Positions 8,730 to 16,755 of a stretch of 51,005 nt of DNA are shown here, piece by piece. The position numbers were made by a program, and so were the translations under genes. Source of the DNA: Saprospiraceae bacterium (GTDB lineage: Bacteria > Bacteroidota > Bacteroidia > Chitinophagales > Saprospiraceae); assembly GCA_020846655.1 (NCBI GenBank), contig JADLDL010000132.1:1-51005 (forward strand), written 5' to 3'. Each line of letters starts with the position of its first letter. Position 1 is the stretch's first letter. The notes below the pieces were generated by a model. That model ran no database searches and had not been told where the DNA came from. It saw nothing but the letters and a program-made list of their open reading frames with translations.

Positions 8730-10214
8730 ATGACAGTTAGAAACTTAGTATTAGCTGTTCTTTTTATTTCTGCAACTTTCGGCCTTACGGCCCAGGATGC
8801 TGCGGCGCCGGCCGGTGGTTCATACCGTTCGTTCACGCCAGCCGACCAATGGGAACTGGGTATTCATGCCGGTTTACCTTTTATTCAGGGCGACCTGGGT
8901 AGCAAAATTGGTTTCGGCGGTGGTTTGCATGTTCGCAAATCGCTCGACCACATTTTTTCTGTTCGCGTCAACGCGCTGTATGCGCAAGCCAAAAGCGAAG
9001 ACACCGATGTTTCCCTGACCCGCACAGCCGATATGAGCTGGTTCTCCGGTTCGGGTCAGTTGGTGGTTACGGTAAACAACTTCCGCTTTAACAAACCTTA
9101 CCGCAAAATAGCCCTGAATGTTTTCGCTGGCTTGGGTGCCACCAAATTCACGACCGACTACGAAAACGTAGTGCAGGAGAATGGCGCAAGCACCGGTAGC
9201 TACAAAAGCGACCTCAGTGGTACCTTCGAAGTTGGCGCTGGCCTCGGCTTCCGCGTTAGCCCGAAATTCAACATCGGCCTGGAGTACACCGCTACCTCCG
9301 TGTTTGGCGAAGGCGCTGACCTCCTCGACGGCAGCAACAACGTTGGCCGCGAAGTGACGACTTTCCGCGACTTCATGCACTACCCGCACCTTACCCTCAA
9401 TTTTAACCTGGGTGGTACGGACAAAGCAACCGGCGCGAAAAAATCCGAGCCGCTCTACTGGGCCAACCCACTGAGCCAGGTGAGCGATGCCATCACGGCA
9501 CTCGAAGCCCGTCCGGTGTATGACCCGACCGATACCGATGGCGATGGCATCATCGACATGATCGATCAGGAGAAAGAAAGCAAAGCCGGCGCTCGTGTTG
9601 ACACCAAAGGCGTGGCTATGGACAGCGACATGGACAAAGTACTCGACTACAACGACAAAGAGCCCTACTCGCCTCCGGGTTACCCGGTAGACGCTAATGG
9701 CGTTGCTCAAGTGCCGAAAGCCATCACCGAAGCCGACGTTAACCGCATCGTAGATGCCAAACTGGCCAACTTCAAACTGCCGGTTCAAAAAGGCCTCTCC
9801 GACTGGTTCCTGCCGATCATCAACTTCGACATGAACAGCTACAACATCGACTACAGCGAGTACGAAAAACTGTACCAAGTAGCTCAGGTGCTGAAAAACA
9901 ACACCGATGTGCGCATCGCTGTGACGGGCAATACCGACCTGTCCGGTTCGGAGCGCCACAACAACGTGCTGTCTTACAACCGCGCTAAAGCCGCTATCGA
10001 ATTCCTCGTGAATCAGTACGGTATTTCCCGCGACCGCCTGGTATTGGATTGGGCTGGCGAAACCAACGCGCTGGTGCCGGTGAAAGGCGCTACCTCACTG
10101 AACCGCCGCGCTGAATTCCGCGTAGCCAAAGCCGGCGAAGCCGACAAAGCACGCCCGGAAGGTCCGGAAGCCGGCAAAGGCCGCTTCATGGGCAACAAAG
10201 CCTCCGGCTATTAA
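8730..10214 (+). CDS. OmpA-family outer membrane protein with calcium-binding-like linker
   Basis: A 494-residue protein with a signal peptide ending FGLTAQD. An N-terminal eight-stranded-barrel-like region (residues 30-240, ending YPHLTLNFNLGG) is followed by a linker with DPTDTDGDGIIDMIDQ and SDMDKVLDYNDKEPY, which resemble thrombospondin type 3 calcium-binding repeats. A C-terminal OmpA peptidoglycan-binding domain (about 375-480) has VTGNTDLSGSERHNNVLSYNRAKAA positioned to hold Asp and Arg for diaminopimelate. It anchors the outer membrane to the wall. Codon choice is strongly skewed toward C-ending codons, suggesting very high expression. ATG 8730 gives the clean signal peptide; an upstream in-frame start at 8673 would add non-signal residues. 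Confidence 0.92.
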   Translation: MTVRNLVLAVLFISATFGLTAQDAAAPAGGSYRSFTPADQWELGIHAGLPFIQGDLGSKIGFGGGLHVRKSLDHIFSVRVNALYAQAKSEDTDVSLTRTADMSWFSGSGQLVVTVNNFRFNKPYRKIALNVFAGLGATKFTTDYENVVQENGASTGSYKSDLSGTFEVGAGLGFRVSPKFNIGLEYTATSVFGEGADLLDGSNNVGREVTTFRDFMHYPHLTLNFNLGGTDKATGAKKSEPLYWANPLSQVSDAITALEARPVYDPTDTDGDGIIDMIDQEKESKAGARVDTKGVAMDSDMDKVLDYNDKEPYSPPGYPVDANGVAQVPKAITEADVNRIVDAKLANFKLPVQKGLSDWFLPIINFDMNSYNIDYSEYEKLYQVAQVLKNNTDVRIAVTGNTDLSGSERHNNVLSYNRAKAAIEFLVNQYGISRDRLVLDWAGETNALVPVKGATSLNRRAEFRVAKAGEADKARPEGPEAGKGRFMGNKASGY

Positions 10215-10289
10215 TTTGAACACCGAAAGCCGGACCATGTGTGCCTGATGATTACCCTGGCATAATCGATTTCCGGTTTTTAAATACGT

Positions 10290-10331
10290 GCAAGGGCAAT
10301 TCCCGGTTTCGGGGGTTGCCCTTGCTTTTTA
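10290..10331 (+). terminator. intrinsic terminator after ompA
   Basis: Arms GCAAGGGCAA (10290-10299) and TTGCCCTTGC (10316-10325) form a perfect 10-base-pair stem, with an inner CCCG/CGGG pairing, followed by TTTTT. It lies 75 bases downstream of the ompA stop, consistent with a strongly expressed single-gene unit. Confidence 0.85.
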
Positions 10332-10406
10332 TGCCAAACTGGGTGTTACTTTCGATCCTGTATGCCATTGTCTACTGCTCGTATTTACTTGAGCCATCCG
10401 ATAAAA

Positions 10407-11396
10407 ATGCGTTGGCGACCTGCCTTGGGCGGGCTTGTGCTGCTGCTGCTGGGGGCTGCCTTGTGGTCCGATTTGGCGGCAAAAGATGACTTGGGCACGA
10501 TTTGGAAGGCCTTTTGGCTCCACATGCAAGGCGCTCATTGGGCATGGCTGGCCGCTACACTGGCCCTGATGCCGCTCAACTGGCTCGCCGAAACCCAAAA
10601 ATGGCATTCGTTTATGCAGCGCTACGAACCGCTTTCGCTGCGCAAAGCACTGCTCGCCGTGTGGGTGGGCGTAAGTTTCTCGCTGTTTACGCCCAACCGG
10701 ATCGGCGAATACGGCGGGCGCATGTTGCTGGTACGGCCAGAAAACCGCTGGAAAGCCGTGCTCTTTAACATTGTTGGAAATTACAGCCAATACCTCGTGC
10801 TCCTGACCGCCGGCGCCTGGGGGCTTGTATGGTTTGCGCCCCGGCTCTGGCCCACTCCACCCGAATGGCTACCCGTGCTGGCCTGGCTGGCCCTGCCCTT
10901 GTTGGTATTGTTATATGCTCTTTATTTTGCTTTGGGCCAGGTGCCGCGCCTGCTTGACCGCCTGCCCTGGCTCTCGCGCTGGCGCCGCACGCGGGAAGAG
11001 TTGGCGGTTTTGCAAGACCTTAACATCCGCGAGTTGCTGGAATTGCTGGCCTGGGCTTTTGTCCGCTATGGCATCTATTGTACCCAGTATTATTTTCTCC
11101 TCAACTTTTTTGGGATAACACCCGGTATCACAGCCGCTTATGCAGGTATTGCCCTTATTTTTTTGATCCAAACCAGCCTGCCGCTGCCCCCGCTTGCCGG
11201 GCTGTTGGCGCGAGGCAACCTGGCTTTGCAAGTTTGGTCTGTTTTTGGCGCCAATGCTGCCGGAAGCCTGGCTGCCACCTTTACATTGTGGATAATAAAC
11301 CTGATTTTGCCCGCGTTAATTGGTACTTTTTCTCTTTTCTACGTCCAATCAACCAAAACACCGGAATATGAAGACATTTCAAACAGCAGCGCTTAG
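10407..11396 (+). CDS. lysylphosphatidylglycerol synthase TM-domain (YbhN/UPF0104-like) membrane protein
   Basis: A polytopic inner-membrane protein of about 329 residues. Landmarks are ALMPLNWLAETQKW, the conserved VGVSFSLFTPNRIGEYGGR segment with its NRxGE motif, and GNYSQYLVL, all typical of the flippase-like domain of the LPG synthase/AglD/YbhN family. The catalytic aminoacyl-transferase half of MprF is absent, so it is not a full LPG synthase; lipid transport is a guess. An earlier in-frame ATG at 10362 is possible, but MRWRPALGG followed by a hydrophobic helix makes 10407 a better start. The 3' end overlaps the next gene by 29 bases. Confidence 0.82.
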   Translation: MRWRPALGGLVLLLLGAALWSDLAAKDDLGTIWKAFWLHMQGAHWAWLAATLALMPLNWLAETQKWHSFMQRYEPLSLRKALLAVWVGVSFSLFTPNRIGEYGGRMLLVRPENRWKAVLFNIVGNYSQYLVLLTAGAWGLVWFAPRLWPTPPEWLPVLAWLALPLLVLLYALYFALGQVPRLLDRLPWLSRWRRTREELAVLQDLNIRELLELLAWAFVRYGIYCTQYYFLLNFFGITPGITAAYAGIALIFLIQTSLPLPPLAGLLARGNLALQVWSVFGANAAGSLAATFTLWIINLILPALIGTFSLFYVQSTKTPEYEDISNSSA

Positions 11397-12222
11397 TTTC
11401 GGCTTCATCACCTTGTTTGCTCTGACATCCACCGTGCCAGTTCAACAGCCCGTAGCCGAGCTCGCCGCTACCCCCGAGCCCTGCGGCATCGCCAACAACA
11501 CCTTTCAACACGGCGAGCGCCTCACCTACAAAATCTATTACAACTGGAATTTTGTGTGGCTGGCTGCCGGAGAAGTGACCTTCAAAGTGACCGATGAGGG
11601 CAAACAATACCATTACCGCGCCCAAGGAGAGACCTATGATTCCTACGAATGGTTTTTTAAAGCCAACGACACCTACGAATCCTGGGTGGACAAAAATACC
11701 CTGCTGCCCAACTACTCGGAACGCACGGTGAACGAGGGGAACTACCATATTTTTGAAAAAATATCCTTCAACCAGGCCGGCCGGAAAATGACCGTCTGGC
11801 GGGCGCCCAAGCGCGGCGAAACAGAAACCAAGACCGAACACGCCGTGCAAGATTGTGTGCACGACGTGCTCTCCAGCCTTTACCACTTGCGCAACATCGA
11901 TTTTGCTAGTCGGGCCTCGGGTACCGAGGAGCCGTTCCGGATTTTTATGGACCAGGAAGAGTTCCCGCTCAAAATGCGCTATCAGGGCAAAGAAGAGCGC
12001 AAAAAAATACACGGCATGGGGCGCTACAAAACCCTGCGCTTCCAACCTCAGGTGATTGCCGGCAATGTTTTTAGCGAAAGCGCTAAAATGACCGTGTGGG
12101 TATCCGACGACCAAAACCGCATTCCCGTGCTGATCGAATCGCCGGTGTCGGTAGGTTCGGTAAAAATGGTCCTGAAAGAATACTGGGGCCTGAAATATGA
12201 TTTCAAAGCCAAAGTAGACTGA
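11368..12222 (+). CDS. DUF3108 domain protein, exported
   Basis: A 284-residue protein with an N-terminal signal-like stretch followed by a DUF3108 domain. FQHGERLTYKIYYNWNFVWLAAGEVTF and the later MTVWVSDDQNRIPVLIESPVSVGSVKMVL are the family's opening and closing patterns. The fold is a periplasmic beta-sandwich of unknown role. The ATG at 11368 lies inside the preceding membrane-protein gene (29-base overlap), which implies translational coupling and a shared function at the envelope. Family assignment is confident; function is unknown. Confidence 0.85.
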   Translation: MKTFQTAALSFGFITLFALTSTVPVQQPVAELAATPEPCGIANNTFQHGERLTYKIYYNWNFVWLAAGEVTFKVTDEGKQYHYRAQGETYDSYEWFFKANDTYESWVDKNTLLPNYSERTVNEGNYHIFEKISFNQAGRKMTVWRAPKRGETETKTEHAVQDCVHDVLSSLYHLRNIDFASRASGTEEPFRIFMDQEEFPLKMRYQGKEERKKIHGMGRYKTLRFQPQVIAGNVFSESAKMTVWVSDDQNRIPVLIESPVSVGSVKMVLKEYWGLKYDFKAKVD

Positions 12223-12265
12223 GGCCGGTGCCTGGAAATTTGCCCGGCGTTTTTGGAATTAAATT

Positions 12266-12273
12266 TACCTTTG
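12266..12273 (+). promoter_or_regulatory. putative -7 box of the tRNA gene
   Basis: TACCTTTG matches TAnnTTTG and lies about 48 bases before the mature tRNA 5' end. A TTTG at 12239-12242 is 23 bases upstream, slightly farther than ideal. Confidence 0.4.
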
Positions 12274-12321
12274 CCGCGTTTCCGGAGTGATTTGCCGGCA
12301 CCAATGGCAAGTTTCTTCAGC

Positions 12322-12395
12322 GGGCCCGTAGCTCAGGTGGTTAGAGCAGCTGACTCATAATCAGACGGTCGCGGGTTCAATTCCTGCCGGGCCCA
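12322..12395 (+). tRNA. tRNA with CAT anticodon (elongator Met, or Ile2)
   Basis: A full cloverleaf: acceptor arms GGGCCCG (12322-12328) and CGGGCCC (12388-12394) with discriminator A; D arm GCTC/GAGC; anticodon loop CTCATAA giving CAT; T arm GCGGG/CCTGC around TTCAATT. The anticodon stem has one G-A mismatch at its outer end. CCA is not encoded. G1:C72 pairing rules against initiator tRNA. CAT could decode AUG, or AUA if the C is lysidinylated; sequence alone does not settle which. Confidence 0.95.
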
Positions 12396-12405
12396 CTTGA
12401 TTTTC

Positions 12406-12444
12406 AACGACTTATGCGCGAAGGGCGGGTGAGTCGTTTTTTAT
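12406..12444 (+). terminator. intrinsic terminator of the tRNA transcript
   Basis: AACGACT (12406-12412) pairs with AGTCGTT (12432-12438), followed by a T-rich tail. It lies 11 bases after the tRNA and just before the convergent murF-alr stop. Confidence 0.75.
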
Positions 12445-12465
12445 TTGCAGACAATCCCCCCTCCC

Positions 12466-14967
12466 TCACTCCTGCCAATACACCCGCTTGACCCGTTCCG
12501 AAATATTCGTAAACACCTCATACGGAATGGTTTGCAAGCAAGCCGCCAACTCCTGTACCGGCAAATGCTCCCCAAACACCACCACCTCGTCTCCTTCCCG
12601 GGCTTCGGGAATGTCGGTGACATCCACCATGGTCATATCCATACAGACGTTGCCGATCGTGGGCGCTCGATGCCCGTGGACCAGGACCGGGTAGCGGCCG
12701 TTGCCAGCCAAGCGCAAAAACCCGTCGGCATAGCCAATACTGATCGTCGCAATCCGGCTCGGGTGCGTCACCGGGCCATTGCGGTTGTAGCCGACTGTTT
12801 CGCCCGGACTGATTTCCTTCACCTGGCTGATGGTGGCTTTCAGGGTGTTCACTACCTGCAACTGCGGCTGCAAGCCGCTCGAGTCGAGACCGTAGAGGCC
12901 AATCCCCAACCGCACCATATCGTAATGGTACTCCGGAAAGCGCGCAATGCCGCCGGTGTTGCAAATATGCCGGAGCGGACGGTAGCCCAACGCCTGTTGA
13001 ATCGCATCGTACATCGCCGAAAACGCCGCCGCCTGCTGGTGTGTGAAGGCGTCGTGGCCGGAAGCATCGCTGGCTGCCAGGTGCGAAAAAACAGTGCGCA
13101 CCTGCACCTTGGGGTGCCGGCGGAGGCGCTCGCACAACAGCGGGATATCGGCCGGCACGAAACCCAGGCGGTGCATGCCGGTGTCCAGTTTGAGGTGGAT
13201 GGCCAGTTCCTTGTCTTTGCCGGCAAAAGCCAACAATTCGTCCAGCAGGCTCAGGCTGTACACCTCGGGTTCGAGGCGGTAGCGAAACAAGGCGTCAAAA
13301 CTGGCCGGCTCGGGGTTCAGCACCAGCACCGGCAGCCGCACGCCGGCCTGCCGGAGTTCGATACCCTCATCGGCATAGGCCACGCCCAGGTAGTCGACCT
13401 GGTGAAATTCGAGCAACTTGGCTATCTCGGCCGAGCCGCTGCCATAGCCTGCGGCTTTTACCATCACCATCATGCGGGTGCCGGGCGTCAGCAGCCGGTT
13501 GTACACATTGAGGTTGTGAACCAGGGCGCTGAGGTTGACCTCCAGCACGGTTTTGTGCGCTTTTTGCGCCAGCCGGTGCGCAATGCGCTCGAACGCAAAT
13601 GCCCGGGCGCCTTTGATGAGCACCAGTTCGTCGTGAAAATCGTGCCACTGCGCGCCTTGCAGAAACTGATCCGTATCGGCGAAAAAACGGGACTCGATAG
13701 TTGCCGGCAAATCAGCGCGCAAGGCGGGAATTTCGGTGCCAATGCCAATCAGCCGCCCTACTTTGTATTCGACCAGGGTCTTGGCAACCTGCGCGTACAA
13801 GGCGCTCTGGCGTTGGCCGCTTTGCAAAAAATCGGATAAAATCAGCGTCAGCCGGCTGCCGCGCAACTGTTGGCCGGCAAACTGCAAGGCGATGCGCAGG
13901 GAAGCCAGGTCGTTGCTGTACGCGTCGTTGATCACCGTACAGCGGTTGATGCCGGCCTTCAGTTCGAGGCGCATCTCCACCGGCTCCAATTGCCGCAGCC
14001 GCCGGCTCAGGCGCGCTGCCGGAATGCCCAGGTGCCACAGTAAGGCAATACAATGGCAGGCATTTTCCAAAGAGGCTGCGTCTGAATACGGGATCCGGCA
14101 CTCGGTAGCCTCGTCGGCTGGCGCTCCAGAGCGTTGCAGGGAAAAGGCGGTTTGGCCGCCGGGCAGGGTTTGAAATCCTGAAAACGACAGCGAGGCAGGG
14201 CGGTTTTCCTTCGACCAGGAAACGAGCGTCCGTCCCGTTTTTTCGTTGGCCCAAGCCGCTGCGGCAGTGGCGATTTCGGGATGGTCGGCGCAAAAAACAA
14301 GGGTTTGGGCTGCCGCAAACAACAACATTTTCTCCGCTACTTTTTCGCGCAGCGAGCCAAATCCTTCCTGGTGCGCGGGTCCGATATTGGTAAAAATACC
14401 AATGTTGGGGGCAATAATATGGGCCAGGCGTTCCATTTCGTGGCGCTGAGAGATGCCGGCCTCAAAAATGCCGAGGGTATGGCGGGGGCGCATTTGCCAC
14501 ACAGAGAGCGGTACGCCCACTTGCGAATTGTAACTTTTGGGGCTGCGCACCACCTGGTACTCGCGGTGCAGCAGTTGGTAAAGCCATTCCTTGACCACAG
14601 TTTTGCCGTTGCTGCCGGTAATCCCGATCACGGGGATTTCAAAAGTGGCGCGGTGTCGGGCCGCCAGGGTTTGGAGGGCCAGCAACGAATCAGCCACCAG
14701 CAAAACGTTGGCCTCCGGCAGCACGTCCGGATCGATGCTGCGGCTGACGACGAAATTGCGTACTCCCGCGCGGTATGCATCGGCGAGGTAGCGGTGGCCG
14801 TCGTGCCGCTGGCCGGGCAGGGCAAAAAACAAGGCGGCAGTGGGCGCGCTGATGCCCCGGCTGTCGAGCAGCAGCAGTTCGATCGCAGCAGCCGGGTCGT
14901 TTTTTTGCACCCAACGGGCATCGATCCATTGGCAGATGAGCGATAGGGTATGGGTGGGTATATTCAT
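12466..14967 (-). CDS. bifunctional MurF-like ligase / alanine racemase fusion
   Basis: An 833-residue fusion known across Bacteroidota. Residues 1-470 are a MurF-like ligase with LLLDSRGI, P-loop ITGSNGKTVVKEW (Lys122), YNSQVGVPLSV, NIGPAHQEGFG and INDAYSNDLASL. Residues from about 475 are alanine racemase: the PLP-lysine region is MVKAAGYGSG (usual form KADAYGHG), then LKLDTGMHRLGF, VRLGIGLYGLD, the second catalytic Tyr in GETVGYNR, and IGNVCMDMTMVDVTD. It would make D-Ala and join D-Ala-D-Ala to the muramyl tripeptide in the cytoplasm. Because a complete separate murF exists at 4661, the MurF half here may be secondary or degenerate. Divergent from tsaE with a 71-base gap. Confidence 0.93.
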   Translation of the reverse strand: MNIPTHTLSLICQWIDARWVQKNDPAAAIELLLLDSRGISAPTAALFFALPGQRHDGHRYLADAYRAGVRNFVVSRSIDPDVLPEANVLLVADSLLALQTLAARHRATFEIPVIGITGSNGKTVVKEWLYQLLHREYQVVRSPKSYNSQVGVPLSVWQMRPRHTLGIFEAGISQRHEMERLAHIIAPNIGIFTNIGPAHQEGFGSLREKVAEKMLLFAAAQTLVFCADHPEIATAAAAWANEKTGRTLVSWSKENRPASLSFSGFQTLPGGQTAFSLQRSGAPADEATECRIPYSDAASLENACHCIALLWHLGIPAARLSRRLRQLEPVEMRLELKAGINRCTVINDAYSNDLASLRIALQFAGQQLRGSRLTLILSDFLQSGQRQSALYAQVAKTLVEYKVGRLIGIGTEIPALRADLPATIESRFFADTDQFLQGAQWHDFHDELVLIKGARAFAFERIAHRLAQKAHKTVLEVNLSALVHNLNVYNRLLTPGTRMMVMVKAAGYGSGSAEIAKLLEFHQVDYLGVAYADEGIELRQAGVRLPVLVLNPEPASFDALFRYRLEPEVYSLSLLDELLAFAGKDKELAIHLKLDTGMHRLGFVPADIPLLCERLRRHPKVQVRTVFSHLAASDASGHDAFTHQQAAAFSAMYDAIQQALGYRPLRHICNTGGIARFPEYHYDMVRLGIGLYGLDSSGLQPQLQVVNTLKATISQVKEISPGETVGYNRNGPVTHPSRIATISIGYADGFLRLAGNGRYPVLVHGHRAPTIGNVCMDMTMVDVTDIPEAREGDEVVVFGEHLPVQELAACLQTIPYEVFTNISERVKRVYWQE

Positions 14968-15016
14968 GTGGCAATGCCGAAATAGAGGCTCAAAGTTTTA
15001 AAAAAAAGGAACACCG

Positions 15017-15024
15017 TACCTTTG
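15017..15024 (+). promoter_or_regulatory. putative -7 box of tsaE
   Basis: TACCTTTG matches TAnnTTTG and ends 14 bases before the GTG start at 15039, implying a very short leader. No TTG is seen at the ideal upstream distance. Confidence 0.4.
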
Positions 15025-15038
15025 CAAAAAATTGGTTT

Positions 15039-15464
15039 GTGGAAATCTTTGTTTCGCAGCGCGCCGATCTGGACGGCGCCATCCCAGAACTGGCCGAAAT
15101 ACTCGGCTCCCGGCGCAAAATAGCGCTCTACGGCGACCTCGGGGCCGGTAAAACAACCTTGGTACAGGCCTTTTGCCAATGGCTGGGGGTGCCCGATACC
15201 CCCACCAGCCCGAGTTTTTCGCTGATCAACGAATATGAGTACCTCGATGCGGAGGGCGCGCCGGCCCTCGTGCACCACCTCGATCTGTACCGGCTGAATA
15301 CCGTCACGGAAGCGCTGGATATCGGTATTGACGATCTACTGTACGACCCCTGGTATTGTTTTATCGAGTGGCCGCAGCTCATCGAGACCTTGCTGCCGGA
15401 AGATACTGCAAAAATTCAGATCGACATTTTGAGCGAAACCGCCCGCCGACTGTTAATTTTGTAG
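15039..15464 (+). CDS. tsaE: tRNA threonylcarbamoyladenosine biosynthesis ATPase TsaE
   Basis: A 141-residue P-loop ATPase with GDLGAGKTTLVQ near residue 30, the switch-like TSPSFSLINEYEY and HHLDLYRL segments, and the C-terminal FIEWPQLIETLLP characteristic of TsaE. It supports the TsaB/TsaD complex that makes t6A37 on ANN-decoding tRNAs. The start is GTG; no in-frame ATG lies nearby and the homologous N-terminus begins here. The ald gene follows after 73 bases, so the two probably share a transcript. Confidence 0.93.
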   Translation: MEIFVSQRADLDGAIPELAEILGSRRKIALYGDLGAGKTTLVQAFCQWLGVPDTPTSPSFSLINEYEYLDAEGAPALVHHLDLYRLNTVTEALDIGIDDLLYDPWYCFIEWPQLIETLLPEDTAKIQIDILSETARRLLIL

Positions 15465-15537
15465 GCCGTACATACTGCTCCCCGGCCAAATCAACGTCCC
15501 AATTTTTCAAATATTCCTTTCTGGAAGATCGCAATCC

Positions 15538-16746
15538 ATGGAAACCTTCTCCTCAAGTACCCGGGGCCAAATGGCCACCCAAACGGAAATGCTGGAAGTT
15601 GTACCCCGGCAACAACACCTGTTTATCGGCATCCCGAGAGAAACCATCCTCCAGGAGAACCGGGTGGCATTGGTGCCCCATTCAGTGGCTACGCTGGTAG
15701 CCCAGGGGCACCGGGTAATGGTGGAAACCAACGCTGGCCACAAAGCCAAGTTTAGCGATCACGATTATTCCGAAGCCGGCGCACAGATCGTTCAAACACC
15801 GGAAGAAGTGTACAAAGCCGACGTCCTGCTCAAAGTAGCGCCACCTACGCTGGAAGAAATCGACTTTATGCGGCCCAACCAGGTCCTGATTTCACCGATT
15901 CACCTGCCCCTGCTCAACCCGGAATACATCATCCGCCTGCAAAAAAAACGCGTCATTTCCCTGGCTATGGAATACATCCGCGACGACGATACGGGGGTTT
16001 ACCCGATCGTGCGGGTGATGAGTGAAATAGCCGGTACCAGCGCCATCCTGATCGCAGCCGAACTTCTGTCGACTGCCCGGGGCGGCAAAGGTGTGTTGCT
16101 GGGCGGTATCGCCGGTGTGCCGCCTGCCAAAGTTATCATTTTGGGCGCCGGGGTGGTGGCCGAATTTGCCTCCCGTACGGCCATTGGACTCGGCGCCGAG
16201 GTGCGTATTTTTGACAACAATGTGTACAAACTCATGCGCCTGCAAAAACACGTGGGGCGCCAGTTGCACACCTCCGTTATCAACCCCCACCACCTGCGCG
16301 AACAACTCATCACGGCCGACGTTGCCATCGGCGCCATTCACTCCGCGCACGGCCGTACCCCCGTGGTGGTGCCCGAAGAAATTGTCAAACAAATGAAGCC
16401 GGGCTCGGTGATCGTCGATGTGAGTATCGACCAGGGCGGCATTTTCGAAACCTCCCAAACCACCAGCCTGGACAAGCCCACTTTCGTCAAGCACGGCGTC
16501 ATTCACTACGGCGTACCCAACATCCCGTCCCGGGTAGCACGCACGGCTTCCGACGCCATTAGCAATATCCTCACCTCCCTGTTGCTCAAAGCCGAAGCGG
16601 GCGGAATTCTGCCGCTCATCACCAGCCATGTCGGTCTGCGCAACGGCGTGTATACCTACAAAGGCTGCCTCACCAATACCTACCTGGGCGAGCGTTTTCA
16701 ATTGAAAAGCACAGATCTGGATTTGTTGATCACCTCGGATTTTTAA
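15538..16746 (+). CDS. ald: alanine dehydrogenase
   Basis: A 402-residue NAD-dependent L-alanine dehydrogenase/PNT-family enzyme that interconverts alanine and pyruvate plus ammonia. Seen: GIPRETILQENRVALVP with the substrate-binding Arg, LLKVAPP with the Lys (near residue 98), SPIHLPL with the catalytic His (near 121), the Rossmann VIILGAGVVAEFA, and VIVDVSIDQGGIFETS followed by HYGVPNIPSRVARTAS. An N-terminal extension of about 25 residues precedes the conserved domain, so translation could begin at the internal ATG 15571. It is convergent with the next gene. Together with the divergent racemase it may tune alanine supply for the wall (inference). Confidence 0.92.
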   Translation: METFSSSTRGQMATQTEMLEVVPRQQHLFIGIPRETILQENRVALVPHSVATLVAQGHRVMVETNAGHKAKFSDHDYSEAGAQIVQTPEEVYKADVLLKVAPPTLEEIDFMRPNQVLISPIHLPLLNPEYIIRLQKKRVISLAMEYIRDDDTGVYPIVRVMSEIAGTSAILIAAELLSTARGGKGVLLGGIAGVPPAKVIILGAGVVAEFASRTAIGLGAEVRIFDNNVYKLMRLQKHVGRQLHTSVINPHHLREQLITADVAIGAIHSAHGRTPVVVPEEIVKQMKPGSVIVDVSIDQGGIFETSQTTSLDKPTFVKHGVIHYGVPNIPSRVARTASDAISNILTSLLLKAEAGGILPLITSHVGLRNGVYTYKGCLTNTYLGERFQLKSTDLDLLITSDF

Positions 16747-16755
16747 CGGAACCCA

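Noticed and set aside
12445-13839. 464-codon frame antisense to the murF-alr fusion
   Set aside because: His/Gln/Val-rich reverse-frame composition without any family signature.
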